A stretch of 64,000 nt of DNA from positions 1 to 64,000 of the forward strand of contig JASAND010027724.1 of the NCBI GenBank assembly GCA_030248195.1, given 5' to 3'. The translations under genes were made by a program, and so were the position numbers. This DNA is from Trissonchulus latispiculum. Its lineage: Eukaryota > Nematoda > Enoplea > Enoplida > Ironidae. The notes under the pieces were generated by a model that saw only the letters and a program-made list of their open reading frames with translations, made no database searches and had not been told where the DNA came from. Shown here in pieces: positions 47,477 through 59,714 of the stretch; within the stretch, counting starts at the first letter, position 1; each line of letters starts with the position of its first letter.

Positions 47477-47989
47477 TTTAAATGTATGTAAATTTGTTAA
47501 AATCCTATTTGTTATAGCGTATAGTATATACGTCTGCCAGTACGTTATGGACATTTAAACATGCCTGCCGCTGCCAAAATAAAATGTTCTCGCATAATAT
47601 TTTTATTGGTGTTATTGTAAAATCACTGTTCAAAAAGTTTTTACTAAACCTGTTGTAGTGATACTGTATATGTATTTTTACGGTACTTAGGCTCATAAAG
47701 TGTTGTACACATTTATATATGACGGATAGGTTCGCTAGCTTAACTTGTAAGCGAACGGGGTTTGGCACATATTGCTGCTCTCTTGGAAAAAGTTTTAGCT
47801 TTAATTTAACTCGATCACGCATGGAATATATATTAAAACTTGTTATTTTTTTATAATACAGCCTTTTTAGGGATCCTAAATGAAGAATTTGTTGGAGAGT
47901 TTGTAAATTTTAGCTGGCGCATAAGATCTGTCTGTCTGTGAGCTCTGTCGAGGAATATTCCGAAAATTCATCATTTTCTAATTCTGCAT
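46762..47989. other. noncoding, long poly-T and TA tract
   Basis: A G/C-rich fragment near 46780-46800, then AT-rich DNA, a poly-T tract with interruptions at 47338-47420 and (TA)n at 47425-47474. No gene recognised. Confidence 0.5.
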
Positions 47990-48817
47990 TAGAGATGAGA
48001 TCAGGGCCGAATTTTCAGGCCCGGCCCGGCCCGGCCCTGTTCACATTTTAGGCCTGCCCGGCCCGGCCCTGTGTCAAAAATTTCAGGCCCTGGCCCGGCC
48101 CGGCCCTGAGTGCCGTTTAGGTCTGCGCGGCCGGGCCCGGCCCTGAAAAGCCCTGATTTTTATAAAAGTTCTTCTATGGCGTTTTGAGACGTGTACAATC
48201 ATGTGTTCTGCCTTACTATCTTATTTTCGAGACCCACAGTACATGTTCTTTCAGATCAATTATGCATAACGAATATTTCAGAATCCCACCCTATACTAAG
48301 AAAATTAGTCAAGAGAATAATAAATCGGAAGACTAAATTAGCCCGAGGTCGAATTACCGAAGTGGTTTAATGTTTTAGTGAGTTTAAAATAGTTACATAG
48401 TAGGTTGAATTTTTGTTGCTCAAAAGCAGACAAACACAAACAGGCACTCATTATCATCTAAAATTTCGAAAAACCGTACGCAAACTCAAACAATATTTGG
48501 CACATGCAGTCTCATTTGGTGCAAAGAAAGCAAGAAATTTGAAGTCAGGAAGGCAAAGACAATTATTAGAATTGGAAAGTGTACATGTGCAATAGATTAA
48601 TATGTAAAAAACGTCAGGGCTTGGCAGGGCCGGACAGGGCCGGGCCGGGCTTTTTCCGTTGGGAGGTGCGCGGCCCGGCCCGGCCCTTACCAATTTTTTC
48701 TCAGGCCCGGCCCGGCCCGGCCCTGACTGGACATCAGGTCTGCGCGGCCCGGCCCGGCCCGTCGGGCCGGGCCGGGCTGGGCCGGGCCGGGCTTTCTCGG
48801 CCCTGATCTCATCTCTA
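47990..48817 (+). mobile_element. hAT nonautonomous element with GGCCC-rich ends
   Basis: TIRs TAGAGATGAGATCAGGGCCG and CGGCCCTGATCTCATCTCTA, flanked by a perfect 8-bp repeat TTCTGCAT at 47982-47989 and 48818-48825. TAGAGATG fits the hAT terminal consensus. Subterminal regions are arrays of GGCCCGGCCC-type repeats (48020-48150 and 48620-48800) in inverted orientation; the centre is AT-rich with no transposase recognised. 828 bp. Confidence 0.93.
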
Positions 48818-48825
48818 TTCTGCAT

Positions 48826-49909
48826 TATTGCGGATTTTAAGTGAAGATTTTTTGTAGAATTTGTTTTACTCTCAGCTTTCTCCAAATCCACAAATTTACG
48901 GCTGCCGTTTTTCTTTTCTTTACTATTTAGGTATTATTTAATAGAGTTTAGTTATATATGCACTTGGCGAGATTAATTATATATACGTACGTATATATAC
49001 CCAAGTTTGCAGGTGCATATTTGGTTTGCATATTTGGTCATTTGTCTACAATCGATAGGTGATTAATGACTGTGAGAACATTTCATTTTTCGCCTTTGAG
49101 GATTAGCATTGCTTTCCACGGATTTAAAATTGAATTATGTAAAGTAAAGTGTTCGTTTTCCATCAGCTTAGCTGGAACGAACCTTCTGAAGAGTGTTTAA
49201 CTCTTTAATCTTAACAGACAGGCAAAACTTTCTATTCAACTGAAGAGTTTACTACAAGAGTAGTTGTTGGTTGTGCAGTCGATTTAAGCATATGAAAAAG
49301 CAAATAAAAAGCAATCTGACGTGAGACTATATATTATATATATAATATATAATATATATGCTATGTTTGAATGAGAAAATTAGTGTTTGTTAGATGGTCC
49401 GGTTATTGTTTTTTCATCTGCGCCAAAAAAGAGTCTAAAAGCCCTTGTTAGAGCAGTCTTGCCTATTGCTCGCTTATTTGCCCTCCTTAGCTTGCCTTTC
49501 CCCCGTTCTCTTGCAACGAGGATTTGCAAATTGCTTCTGATTGCTAATGACTCCGACACGTCTGTATAATGTAGACACTGACATTTAATTTTTTGCCGTG
49601 CTATAGTGTTTGTTTTTTATGGGTCGCAGTTGCTGCTGTTTTTATGGGTCGGAGTTGCTGCAGGTGTTTTTGAGGACAGCTATGTCTTAGTTTAGTTTTT
49701 TCTATCAGTCGAATAGAAGCCTTTGAATTTGAGATTTTTGCTGTATACAGATACCACATATCCCTTTTGACATCTAGTTGTTTGCTTGCCATGAACTGTT
49801 GAGTGATTCAGTTGTTTTTTACAGGAATTGCACCCCCGGATGTAATGAAATATTTAACAGCGCTTAACTTAAAATAGAAACATTTTACATTGATTTTACA
49901 ATATAGCTA
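48826..49909. other. noncoding spacer
   Basis: Includes TATATACGTACGTATATATA near 48978 and a TA-rich self-complementary stretch at 49327-49360. A 60-codon frame at 49387-49569 has no recognisable domain. Confidence 0.4.
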
Positions 49910-50831
49910 AATCGACACTTTTCGATTTCCTATGTTTAACGCATGCATACAGTGGCGTAGCCAGAAAAAAATTTCGGGGGGGCACATCCAAATTTTTTTT
50001 AACATTTACCCAGGTTTTTCAAAATCGTTATTCGCTTGTTTCAGACTTTTTTCGGATAACATAAACTAAGGTTATGACAACTGAGCTTTCTAAATTTTCG
50101 GAGGTACAATGCATACATGTACATAAATACAGCAGCTACACGGGGGTCTGGGGGGCGGAGCCTCCCAGAAGCTGGAGAATTTTTGAAAAATGTAATAAAA
50201 GTCATAATGAAAACATTTAAAAAGATTATATAGACATTCAAATCGCATATATAAATAAGGATAGTGCTATTTCAAATTCCTGTAATATTCGCTTACTGAA
50301 ACTATGTCTTTCTGTTTTCTCATTTTTAGACAACAATTTCTACAAACTTGTTAGATTATAAGTGCAAAAGGTTAGATCTTTAGATAAAATAGGCGGGGGT
50401 CTGGGGGCGGCAGCCCCCAGTTAAAAGACAGACCTTTTTAGAATATGGCATAATTGAAACCTATTTTTAGAGCACATTATGCTAAAATTTTGGAAAATTT
50501 AACCGTGTAATTTGATGTGCAAATTAGATTTTTTGAGTCGAATAATAAAATTCGCGCCCACGGCGCGAAAATTTTGTAAAATTTTCCCCGACACGGAAAA
50601 TTTCCCGGGGGGCAAATGAGTTTCGGGGGGGGATTCCCCCCCTGTCCCCCCCCCCTGCCTACGCCCCTGCATGCATACCTCTACTTTGAGATGAATTTTC
50701 TCAAGAACCGTAAGAGATCCGACTTAAATTTTATAAACTTGTTAAAATACCCCACTTGGACAATAAAATATGTGAAAATGAGAAAAATCGGAGATTGTCG
50801 AAAAATGACCCCAAAGTGGACCCCCCCTTAA
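49910..50831. mobile_element. half foldback remnant ending in TTAA
   Basis: 49910-49949 (TTTTCGATTTCCTATGTTTAA then CGCATG) and 50678-50831 (AATATGTGAAAATGAGAAAA to CCCCCCCTTAA) align with the right arm of the foldback at 14040-14223. The hAT miniature element at 49950-50669 is inserted between them. The left arm of the foldback is missing. Confidence 0.7.
49950..50669 (+). mobile_element. hAT-like miniature element with 8-bp duplication
   Basis: TIRs CAGTGGCGTAGCCAG and CTGCCTACGCCCCTG; flanking CATGCATA at 49942-49949 and 50670-50677. The flanks join to a continuous foldback-arm sequence, confirming insertion. Hairpin GCGCC-CAC-GGCGC near 50552. 720 bp with G- and C-runs at the ends, no transposase. 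Confidence 0.95.
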
Positions 50832-51813
50832 GGTGCTGGTTCGGGTATTTGCAGCAAATTTTGAAAGACTGTAGTTTGCTCAATTTTTGGAGTTCAACAA
50901 TAATTTTTATATCATTTTAAAGCTTAGAATGTGCTTGTTACAACTAGGTACAGTATAACTGTCTCATTTCAACTCTTCGGCTTGAACAACATAATATTTG
51001 AACAACGACTTGCAATAACATGAAAACAATTTTTGAACATGGATTTCTCGAAGTGTGGGAAAACTCACGAAAAGCGACCAGTTCAGGCTTCAAAAGAAAC
51101 GTCTTCCCCAGGGCTATTTTTTCTGAAATTGTTTAACGAGTAAAGAAGCTCAAGATTTTGAGAAAAACGTAAATTTCGTCCGATTTTCGTCAAAATTTTC
51201 AAGTTTGGACGCTTATTTTTCTCGAACTGAAAGTCAAAATGCAAAACCATGAAAAATGCATGTGTAAAGCCGTTTTTTAATTGATTGCATGAGTTGAGAG
51301 AAATCCGTGTTCAAAACAATCTAGTTGCGATTTTCAAAATTTCACATTTTCGCTGCTGTGCGCCGGCAGAGATACCGCAGAGAGCTCTCCTTTGGGCGTA
51401 AGATGTCCTTTAGGACCACAAATATGGACAATACTTGACCGACGGACCAGAGCTGTTGAAGCTGTCAAAATCCTGCAATATTTGATTTTTCGAAAAATGG
51501 CCGGTTTTGGACCTCGAAAATCAATTTTCGCTGTTATCTCTTAAACCTTAAGGAATCGAAGAAAACTCTCAAGAGCAAAGTTGTAGGTCTTGGTGAGAGG
51601 ATTCGAATGACTATAAGTTCATCCATGTAGGGTGGTCACAGTGCAAGTTATGGCGGAATAAAGCTAATTTCTCCAAAACTCACATTTTCAAGCCGCGACT
51701 TTTCTAACATGTTTTATAGGGTAAATAATGTAATTGTAGGAAATTTGAATAAATTTCAACGACAATTGCGCTTTTAAAGCCCAAAAATACACGAACCCGA
51801 ACCAGCACATTAA
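50828..51813. mobile_element. TTAA-bounded element, type B (CGGGT ends)
   Basis: TTAAGGTGCTGGTTCGGGT at the left and ACCCGAACCAGCACATTAA at the right. Shares TTAA with the foldback remnant on its left and the next element on its right. Interior AT-rich, noncoding, with repeated CTCGAAAAT/TTTTCG phrases. Confidence 0.88.
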
Positions 51814-52832
51814 GGTGGTGGTATCCTTTTGAGCAGTGCTTTTGTGGTGCTTTTTTGAAACGCTATAACTTTTGCAATTTTTGGAGTTGGAAAGAGCTTA
51901 ATACATCGTTTTAAAGCTTATTACCTGAACATTCACGTGGGCTTACGAAACTGGCAAAATTAGCACAAAAATAGCAGAAATTTTCTGACATGCTGCCATC
52001 TAACAGGATGAATATAGACCAAACATTTTTGAACATCGATTTCTCAAAACTGAAGAATCGGCCAAAAGTTCTTTTTGTGCCACCATATGAAGGACATATG
52101 GGCCGAGGGACGTTTTTTTGGATTTGGCTCAGTAGGTCTTGACACTCGAGAATATCGGCCAAATGCACGGTAACACGAAATTTCGCAACTTCGCATTGAG
52201 TTTTCTTGCTACTCGACAGGTTCTAGCCCAAACCAAGAAAATCGTCCCTCCCCAGAAGTACGAATTTCAATTCTTCCAAAAATCTCAATAATCCGTCGAG
52301 TAGTTTTTGAGAAATCGATGTTCGAAACAAAATAATCGCACTTTTGCCAGAATGGTTTTTCGGCCAAATCTCTAGCTTAAAGTAATAAAGTCTGGCTAAT
52401 AGGCATTCATAAAATGGGCATTTGGAGTTTGGACGCTGTATCGATTGAGTATAAGTAAGCCAACTTTGTCCTTAACATGTGGCAGTAATTTTGAAAAAAC
52501 TGATTTCCTCGAAAATGGCCATTTTTTGACCATAAAAACAGTTTTTTGCTTATACTGACTTAACCACTGGAGATAGCTCAAAGGTTGTAAAAGCAAAAAT
52601 TTTCATTTTCCTGTCCTCTTCCCAGCCATAACAACCTATCCCGTGTCTTGTGTACCTACTGGGACCCTATAGCCAAAAACCAAAACTTTCTTATCTTTTG
52701 GCCTAAAAATACGGGACTGGTCCCAGAATGTTAAAGAGCACGGAAATAGGTTATTTCGTAAGTTTTAGCCATTTACGTAAAGTATTAAAGCCGTGTGAGT
52801 CAAAAATACCCGAAAGGAAACCAGCACCTTAA
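51810..52832. mobile_element. TTAA-bounded element, type C
   Basis: Left TTAAGGTGGTGGTATCCTTTT, right CGAAAGGAAACCAGCACC then TTAA. Intermediate between types A and B at its ends. Starts on the TTAA that ends the previous element. Noncoding. Confidence 0.8.
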
Positions 52833-54062
52833 GGGTGGGTTATATATACCTAGGGGTTTGCACAACTTCTTCGGAGAGCGCTAGTTTTTTTGCATGCAAG
52901 TAGGTAACATATCATAGTTAAAAAGTTAATATAAGGCATTGATATATCCCATGACATTCGAGCTGTATAGGGCCGCAAACTGAAAAATTTCGTTCATTTT
53001 TTCAAATTTTAGATTGGTCTTTCGGAAGCCCTGAATTTTCTTTGGGAAAAGCTACAGACCAGAAAACTTTGCACACATGTTTCTATGGACATGGAATATA
53101 TATATACATGCCAAATGGCAGCTTACAGAAGCTTAGCGTTCGGGAGTACTGTAGCCGCAAACTTTAAAAATTGTAAAATTTTCACTAGGTGACCTGTCGC
53201 CGTTTTGAGCCTAATCCCCCAAAGTGCTGCAAATCTTCTGAATTTTTTACATAATATAACCAGGATTCATGGCTAAATATGTGCCAAGTTTGGCGGGTTT
53301 AGGTTTGGTTATGGTTTTTTAATGACTGCTTTATTATGTGGCTAACAGTGAAAAAACGCTCAAAATCGGCATGTTGCTAAACTTTGATGGCATTTATCTC
53401 ATCATAGAAGCAATATCGTGACTTGGTGCAATTAGAAAAGTTGTTTAGAATGATAAGACCTATCGATCGAGTTCAATTTTGTATTAATTCAATGATTTTG
53501 AAAATTTGCCATTTTTGGCGGGAAGCTAATTTTGCGTCTCTGACACCAAAAATTGAACAAAATGTGGTATATATTACTTTTTACTGCCGCGGTCGAGAAG
53601 CCTCAAATTTTGCACACATATCTATAGTACTAAGAGACATTAGTGTGCAAAATTTGAGCCAAATCGAATGCTTGCAGCGGATTAGGTCTCAAACGAAATA
53701 TGTCAATTGCCATTATTTGGGGGTGGGACGCACGGTAAATGTCGTGCTGCTTCTGCGTGTACACAGCCAATCTTGAAGTTGCGCATACCCAACAATAGTC
53801 CTAAGTTTTCTTTATGTTCACCAGTAAATTCAAGACATTGGCTCTTAGCAGCCCGGAGAAAAATCGAAAAAACTTCGACCACCCCCATGCACAAAAAAGC
53901 CGTAGGTCAGCAACTTTGTGAGGCTGCTGTGAACGCTGTGAAAAACGAAAAGCATCCAAACTTTTAATTATTTTGAAGGAACCCAGGTACGAATACGTGA
54001 CAAAGTTTGAGCGCAATCGGAAAAATTTTTGTCATTAGTGTATTTGGTATACCCCCCCTTAA
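52829..54062. mobile_element. TTAA-bounded element, type D
   Basis: Left TTAAGGGTGGGTTATATATACC, right GGTATACCCCCCC then TTAA. Again abuts its neighbours through shared TTAA. Interior has two similar phrases about GCACACAT, CTATAG/CTATGG and GCCGCAAAC. Frames at 53423-53967 show no recognisable domain. Confidence 0.75.
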
Positions 54063-54694
54063 GGTGGTGCTTCATTTTGGAGTGGAAACATCAACTTGGA
54101 ACTTTGGTCCGGAGCAGGGGCGCACTCAAGGGGGGGGGCGGGGGTGGGCGGCCCCCCCACCGAAACCAGATGTAAAGTCAAAATTTATTGTCCGCGCTCG
54201 GACATAAAATTTCAAAAATCAACTTTATTTTTGCTTAATTTACCCTTATTTCGGCGTTTTAAACCTTTCAATAGCAACTTTTTTAAGATTTGCAAAAATT
54301 TTCGCGCCTTCGGCGCGAAATTTAATGAATTTTTGCTTAATTTACGCTTAGTTTTGCTTTTCAAACCCAATTTTCAAACATTTTTCAACTTCTTGGGTGC
54401 TTCGCCCCCCAGACCCCCAAATTTTTTTGAGGTCCGCCCCCCGCGAAAAATTTTTCTATGTGCGCCACTGGTCCGGAGTTGTCCGAGGGTCGGATTTTGG
54501 GCGGGTCGACTATTTTGGGCGCCCTGGTCGGAGGAGTTGGGCCTCGGTAGCCAAGCTTACCTATGTTAAGGTTGGGACTTGTGGTATATAATTACCATGG
54601 AAAAAATTTTCTGGCTGCGGCTTGTTAGCCGTCTAGGTGGATGGCTTTTTGTGAATTTTTCGGGGTGATTTTTTGTGAACATTGCTATATATAT
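54059..54694. mobile_element. TTAA-bounded element, left end only, interrupted
   Basis: TTAAGGTGGTGCTTCATTTTGG is a type A-like left end. A hAT miniature element is inserted at 54115, and sequence after 54478 has no right end before the next element begins. Confidence 0.6.
54115..54470 (-). mobile_element. hAT-like miniature element with 8-bp duplication
   Basis: TIRs CAGGGGCGCACTCAAG and TATGTGCGCCACTG; flanking GTCCGGAG at 54107-54114 and 54471-54478. Hairpin GCGCC-TTC-GGCGC near 54303-54317. 356 bp, noncoding. Confidence 0.93.
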
Positions 54695-56264
54695 GTCGCG
54701 TTACATGAGCAGGCACATTCAGACCTCTCGTTTGAACGTTCATACCTCGGGCCTTTGGTTTTAACGTTACCTGAGAGGGCCTATCATTTCTTTAACACTC
54801 ATTAAGGTGCAATCAACTCAGCATGTAAACTACGCATATGTACATGACTCCAATTTATATAACTGTAAACATTGAATCTAACTCCAGTCGGTTGTGTCAA
54901 AGGTCAACTATATCAAAGACACAGTTATTAGAGTTTCATGAATGAATGAAATGTTTTGAAATATAATAAAATTGTTAAAAGAGTTTAACCCTTCCGAGAA
55001 AGGTCAAACCGACACCTGTTTCAGAAACTTAGGACATATCAGAACTGTTTTACCTATAGATCAGCTTGTTTTGTACAAGATGACGTCCTTTGTGTCTGCC
55101 CCAGATTTAGAACTAAGGCATAAATAGGACTCCTACCTTTCCTTTAATCTGGAATTTCTTATTTTCTGTTTTCATGTTTTTAATTTTTTCACATTCTGTT
55201 TTTTCACATTTTTTCACATTTTCACATTCCCAAACACAGCACCGTCGATAACAAGTTATTCATTCGTCACTGGTATTTGAAATTCGGCATACACATTGTT
55301 TAGGACATGACAAACTATTATAGATATATACGTTTCGTATACTTATTACGACGTTACTATGTGGTTGCGCTGCAGTAGAGTGCTGCTGAAGTATAGCACA
55401 GCCTATAACTAGCTACTGGTAAGTTGCAATCGTCCGAAATTTTGCACACAAGTGCGGCAGAGCATTGCAAATCATGCCGTGTGAGTTTCCTTCACCGACA
55501 GTAAAGTTTGCATCTGGTTGCGCTGCAGTAGAGTGCTGCTGAAGTACAGCACGGCCTATAACTAGCTACAGGTAAGTTTGCAATAGTACGAAGTTTTGCA
55601 CACAAGTGTGTGCACACAAAAACTGTTAAAATTAAAACAATTTCTTAATTTTGTGAACTAATATTTTTAACGTCTGGAGTTTATCTTCATGCACCCCCTC
55701 TGCACATATTGTGAAAATGTATGACCTATTTTTTGGCTTTAAATATGACGTCGGCATGCCCTTTGAACCTCTAGCCACACACAAAGACAAAGGCGTTTAA
55801 GACAAAATACAGAATTTACTAGAAAATACAGTATTTACTGGACGAGTTTCAGTAAAAATGGTATTTACGTGTAAAGATAGGGAGTTTAAAGAAAATACCA
55901 TTCTTACTAGTAAATACCGTATTTACTGAAATCGGCCAGTAAATACAGTATTTACTGAATACAGAAATTACTACGACATATATACTTCTTCGGCATCTTT
56001 TCAAAACATTTCATTCATTCATGAAATTCTAATAACTGTGTCTTTGATATAGTTGACCTTTGACACAACCGACTGGCGTTAGATTCAATGTTTACAGTTA
56101 TATAAATTGGAGTCATGTACATATGCGTATTTCACATGCAGAGTTCATTGCACCTTAGTGAGTGTTAAAGAAATGATAGGCCCTCTCAGGTAACGTTAAA
56201 ACCAAAGGCCCGAGGTATGAACGTTCAAACGAGAGGTCTGAATGTGCCTGCCCATGTAACGTGA
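54695..56264. mobile_element. long-TIR element, ~270-bp arms, GTCGCG ends
   Basis: The left arm from 54695 (GTCGCGTTACATGAGCAGGC) is the reverse complement of the right arm ending at 56264 (GCCTGCCCATGTAACGTGAC). Arms run to about 54965 and from about 55990. The interior has a direct repeat starting TGGTTGCGCTGCAGTAGAGT at 55362 and 55515, and a cluster of AGTAAATACNGTATTTACT palindromes at 55825-55970. No transposase frame. Inserted in TA-simple DNA, so the target duplication is unreadable beyond ATATAT. Confidence 0.88.
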
Positions 56265-56792
56265 CATATATACTCCTGATGTTTTCAAATTTTTTGTTAT
56301 TTTAGAGTTAGCTTGTGCTTCAATTTCTGTGACTGAGGATATTATCATTCATAGACTTATATATATATATATATATACGTATAGCATAGCTATCTGTCTA
56401 GTCTATTGCATTGCGAACCTAGTGATTACAGAACTGTATAATTAATTGCTTAGTTAATTAGTGCCATCTGATTAGCAATTTTCCTGACATATCTGCTTAA
56501 CTGTAAACCATATCAGCTTATTTTGTTCTCTGGAAAAATGGGTTGTCTTCTATGGAGATATTCTAGTGAACTGATGTACGTAACGTAACGTTTTGTTTTA
56601 ATGTTTAGTTTTAGTTTATTTAATTCAATTTAATTCAAACTATATATATAGTATATTTATATTTATATTTAGAGTGATCTTCGTTGAGATGCGCACTGTC
56701 CGGGCTCTGTGGGGTCTCTCTAGAAGGTTTGAGTTTGAGGTACCTGTGCGGGTTTTGTCGGATCGTCGAAATTTGCAATTTTTGTACTATAA
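56265..56792. other. noncoding spacer
   Basis: AT-rich with (TA)n near 56358-56379 and 56641-56652. No gene recognised. Confidence 0.4.
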
Positions 56793-57195
56793 CACTAGCG
56801 TAGCCAGAAAAAAATTTCGGGAGGGGGAATGCAAAATTTTTGTCGGGGGGTCTGGGGGGCGGAGCCCCCCCCAGAAGCTGAGAAATTTTTCTATTTCGTG
56901 ACCATCGTGGAATTTTTAAAGAGTATTCGTTGAAATTACCATAATTTTCAAGGCGCAGTGCGTGTTCATGCACCCAAATGATGCAAAAGCTGGTCAAAGT
57001 AAACTAAATAGAGTAATTGGTAATCATTTTTAAGCGCGAAACACGTATTATATATAACGGCACAATACAGTATTTCGCGCCGAAGGCGCGAAAATTTTTT
57101 GAAAAATGGGCGTTTTACACATGGCAGGAAAAAAATTACGGGGGGGGCAACACAATTTCGGGGGGGATTCCCCCCATTCCCCCCCCTGGCTACGC
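56793..57195 (+). mobile_element. hAT-like miniature element, right end eroded
   Basis: Left CACTAGCGTAGCCAG, right CTGGCTACGC, then a TA microsatellite where the last TIR bases should be. Hairpin GCGCC-GAA-GGCGC near 57076. Related to 49950-50669. Target duplication not readable. Confidence 0.75.
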
Positions 57196-57199
57196 GATA

Positions 57200-57200
<1 letters not shown>

Positions 57201-57255
<55 letters not shown>
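57201..57255. repeat. (TA)n microsatellite
   Basis: About 55 bp of TA repeat abutting the eroded end of the miniature element. Confidence 0.95.
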
Positions 57256-57260
<5 letters not shown>

Positions 57261-58534
57261 TCAATCTTTTGCTTGTACTTTTTGACGTCTTGAAGGATGT
57301 GTTCCTCCAAAACTGCAAAAAATTTTGCTCTGAGCTGGAAACTACGTACGTAACGTACCAATTTTGTTATCGTATCAAGCGCTATTGCGGAACGCGGCCG
57401 CTCTTCTATTCTAGAGTTTAATCTTAATTATATATAGCTGCTATCTAATTACCATTCTGGATAAATATATATATATAGACAGAAATTCTTACGTATATAT
57501 ATGTGTCTTGTTAAGCTGAAGAGAGTATATAAAGTGTCAGACTTATTCTCCTGCGTAGCTAGCCGGTGTGTAAGATCCCTTATTTCTATTCAGTCAGTTA
57601 CGAAAAAGCAGAAATTTATGGGTTTTAAGGGATCCCTTTAGCCGGAAACCATATTTAGCTTGGTATATATACGGTTTATCCCATTCCAAATCTTTAAGAT
57701 TCCCCCCTTGAATCATAAAAAGGGAAAATGGATAAAAATGAAAATGTTGAAAGGCCTGAATGAATTTGTGTTTTTCTAGTGGGGTTTCCAGCTTTTTTTA
57801 GTTTTCACTCTTGAACGGACGGTTGCCTTTGAATCAGTCCAGCTCAAAGCCAGCTGAAATTCAGACCAACTTAACAAGATAACTACAGAGCCTGGGTTTA
57901 TGTACTTGCTGTGAACCATTGGGTTCTTCTGGTCTCGCTGCTTGAACCCAATTTCTAGAGTTTATTTTTATATACGTATGTATGGATGTATGCTAAAAGT
58001 TGTGCTATATACGTACCTACGTTTGTGTATATACACTTTTGTAGGCTTGGCTTGGCTGTTGGGTGAGAGATACCAAAAGATTGCTTGCTCTCCCTTCCGT
58101 GTTTTTATCCGAGATTTTGTGGACTTTAGAGGAGAGAATACGTATATATATGTGTATATACTGGAGAATTCACGAAATCCTGAGAAATCATTTACAGTGC
58201 CTGCCTGGAGTCTGAAAAAGTTTTTACGGAGATTTTTTACTCAATTTTTGTCCATTTGACCATTAAATTTGTCTATCATTTTTATGATAAAACCAAACTT
58301 TTACTGTGAAGAATAAGAAGAAAAGAAGTTTACTCAGATATAAGCAAAGAAATGTTTATATATATATATGTATATATATATATACTTCAGTAGCCAAAGA
58401 ATTTATGCATACGTGCATCACTGTTTCAGTTGTTAGTCAAAAGGTTAATTCAGAAGAAAACAGAAGAAAAAGCAAACAAACCGAAAAAGATAGTTTCATT
58501 TCAGCGTATGGTAGAAAAATAGCGCTATGTTTAG
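57256..58534. other. noncoding, TATATACGTA patches
   Basis: No exon or element ends recognised. Short frames here use TA-repeat codons and are not credible. Confidence 0.4.
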
Positions 58535-58627
58535 CATATTTTTAGAAAAAATTTTGCGCACCCCCCAAATTCCTTACCCCTCAGACCTTTGGGGGGGGGC
58601 AAAAAATCCCTAGAATAAGAAGCCCAG
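58535..58627 (-). mobile_element. truncated G-rich miniature element
   Basis: TTTAGCATATTTTTAGAAAA, CCCCTCAGACCTTTGGGGG and TCCCTAGAATAAGAAGCCCAG are the inverse of 25291-25410. Only about one quarter of the element remains. Confidence 0.75.
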
Positions 58628-59714
58628 CTTCCTTACAGCAATCAGTGAGTTGTTAGGAGGGTATCCTCCCTGTGTATGTGCACGTGTCGGAAGACATTTA
58701 GAAAAATAGTGGACGTCAGTATATATATGTTATATATATATATAGAAGAATATAGAATGAATATAGAAATGAAAATAGAAAATAGAAAATAGAAAATAGA
58801 AAAATAGAAATGAATATAGAATATATATATTTACATACATATACAAGTAGGAAAAATGCTCCTTGCAGTCGCATGTAAAATGCAATATGAGCTATGAGGG
58901 TCAACATTTAAATGTGTCAAGAACAAGATTTAAAACGTCTAATATGAGCCAGCATCTAAATCGGTAAAGGACAAGATGTAACTGGCTAATATGAGCCGCT
59001 ACGTTTCTCTTGGGCTCATATTGACGCTCGCTGCCGTGGTTTCAACGGCTTAACATCACGACATTATACCATTTTGCCTACAGACTTTTTACTTTTATTC
59101 CCAAGTCTTTGAACAAATCCTCACCGTTTTGCATAATATCAATAGCTTCATGTAATGTTTGGTTACAGATGTCCTGCCTGAATCTAATTTTGCCAGCTCA
59201 AACACCGAATTTAAGGTATCTGAACACTTTATACAGCTAAAGTTCTCCCCTTTAAAGTTGTATTAGGTGGAATATATTTGGCATATACCAGTTTTGAAAC
59301 ACTGAAATACTAGAAACAAATGCACAAAGCTCCTGTAAACCGGTATAGTCTTCACTATCGGCTCACTGTACATAGCATTTATACAACAAAATACACAACT
59401 CATCTGTAAAAATTTGATGTGTGCTTATCCACGGTATCGTACGATTGACTTTACTTATTGTATCAAGAGAAAGCAAAGGAAAAGGGTAACCTACATTTAT
59501 ACAGCTGAAGAAAGCAAGTATACATTTAGGTGACAGACTGGAGCTATCATTTCATGACCGCCACCATATTTGATTACACCAATAAAAAGTGAAAACAAAA
59601 TTACCAACTTCCAAAAACTAAGAATCCCTGCAATAAACTAAAAGAAAAAGAAATTCATAACTCATAACAACTAAGAGCACACGTATGTCAGTACAATTAT
59701 GCATACGTATATAT
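58628..59714. other. noncoding with short repeats
   Basis: GAAAATA-type microsatellite at 58745-58830; TATACAAGTAGGAAAAATGC at 58840 resembles the 5' end of the array elements; AATATGAGC is repeated at 58884, 58941 and 58989. No gene recognised. Confidence 0.5.

Noticed and set aside
48454..48891. Pro/Ala/Gly-rich minus-strand frame
   Set aside because: It is produced by GGCCC arrays of the hAT element.
49387..49569. Small basic open frame
   Set aside because: Sixty codons, no domain, no splice context, composition like the flanks.
53423..53967. Open frames in the type D TTAA element
   Set aside because: No domain, no conserved counterpart, and composition matches the noncoding element.
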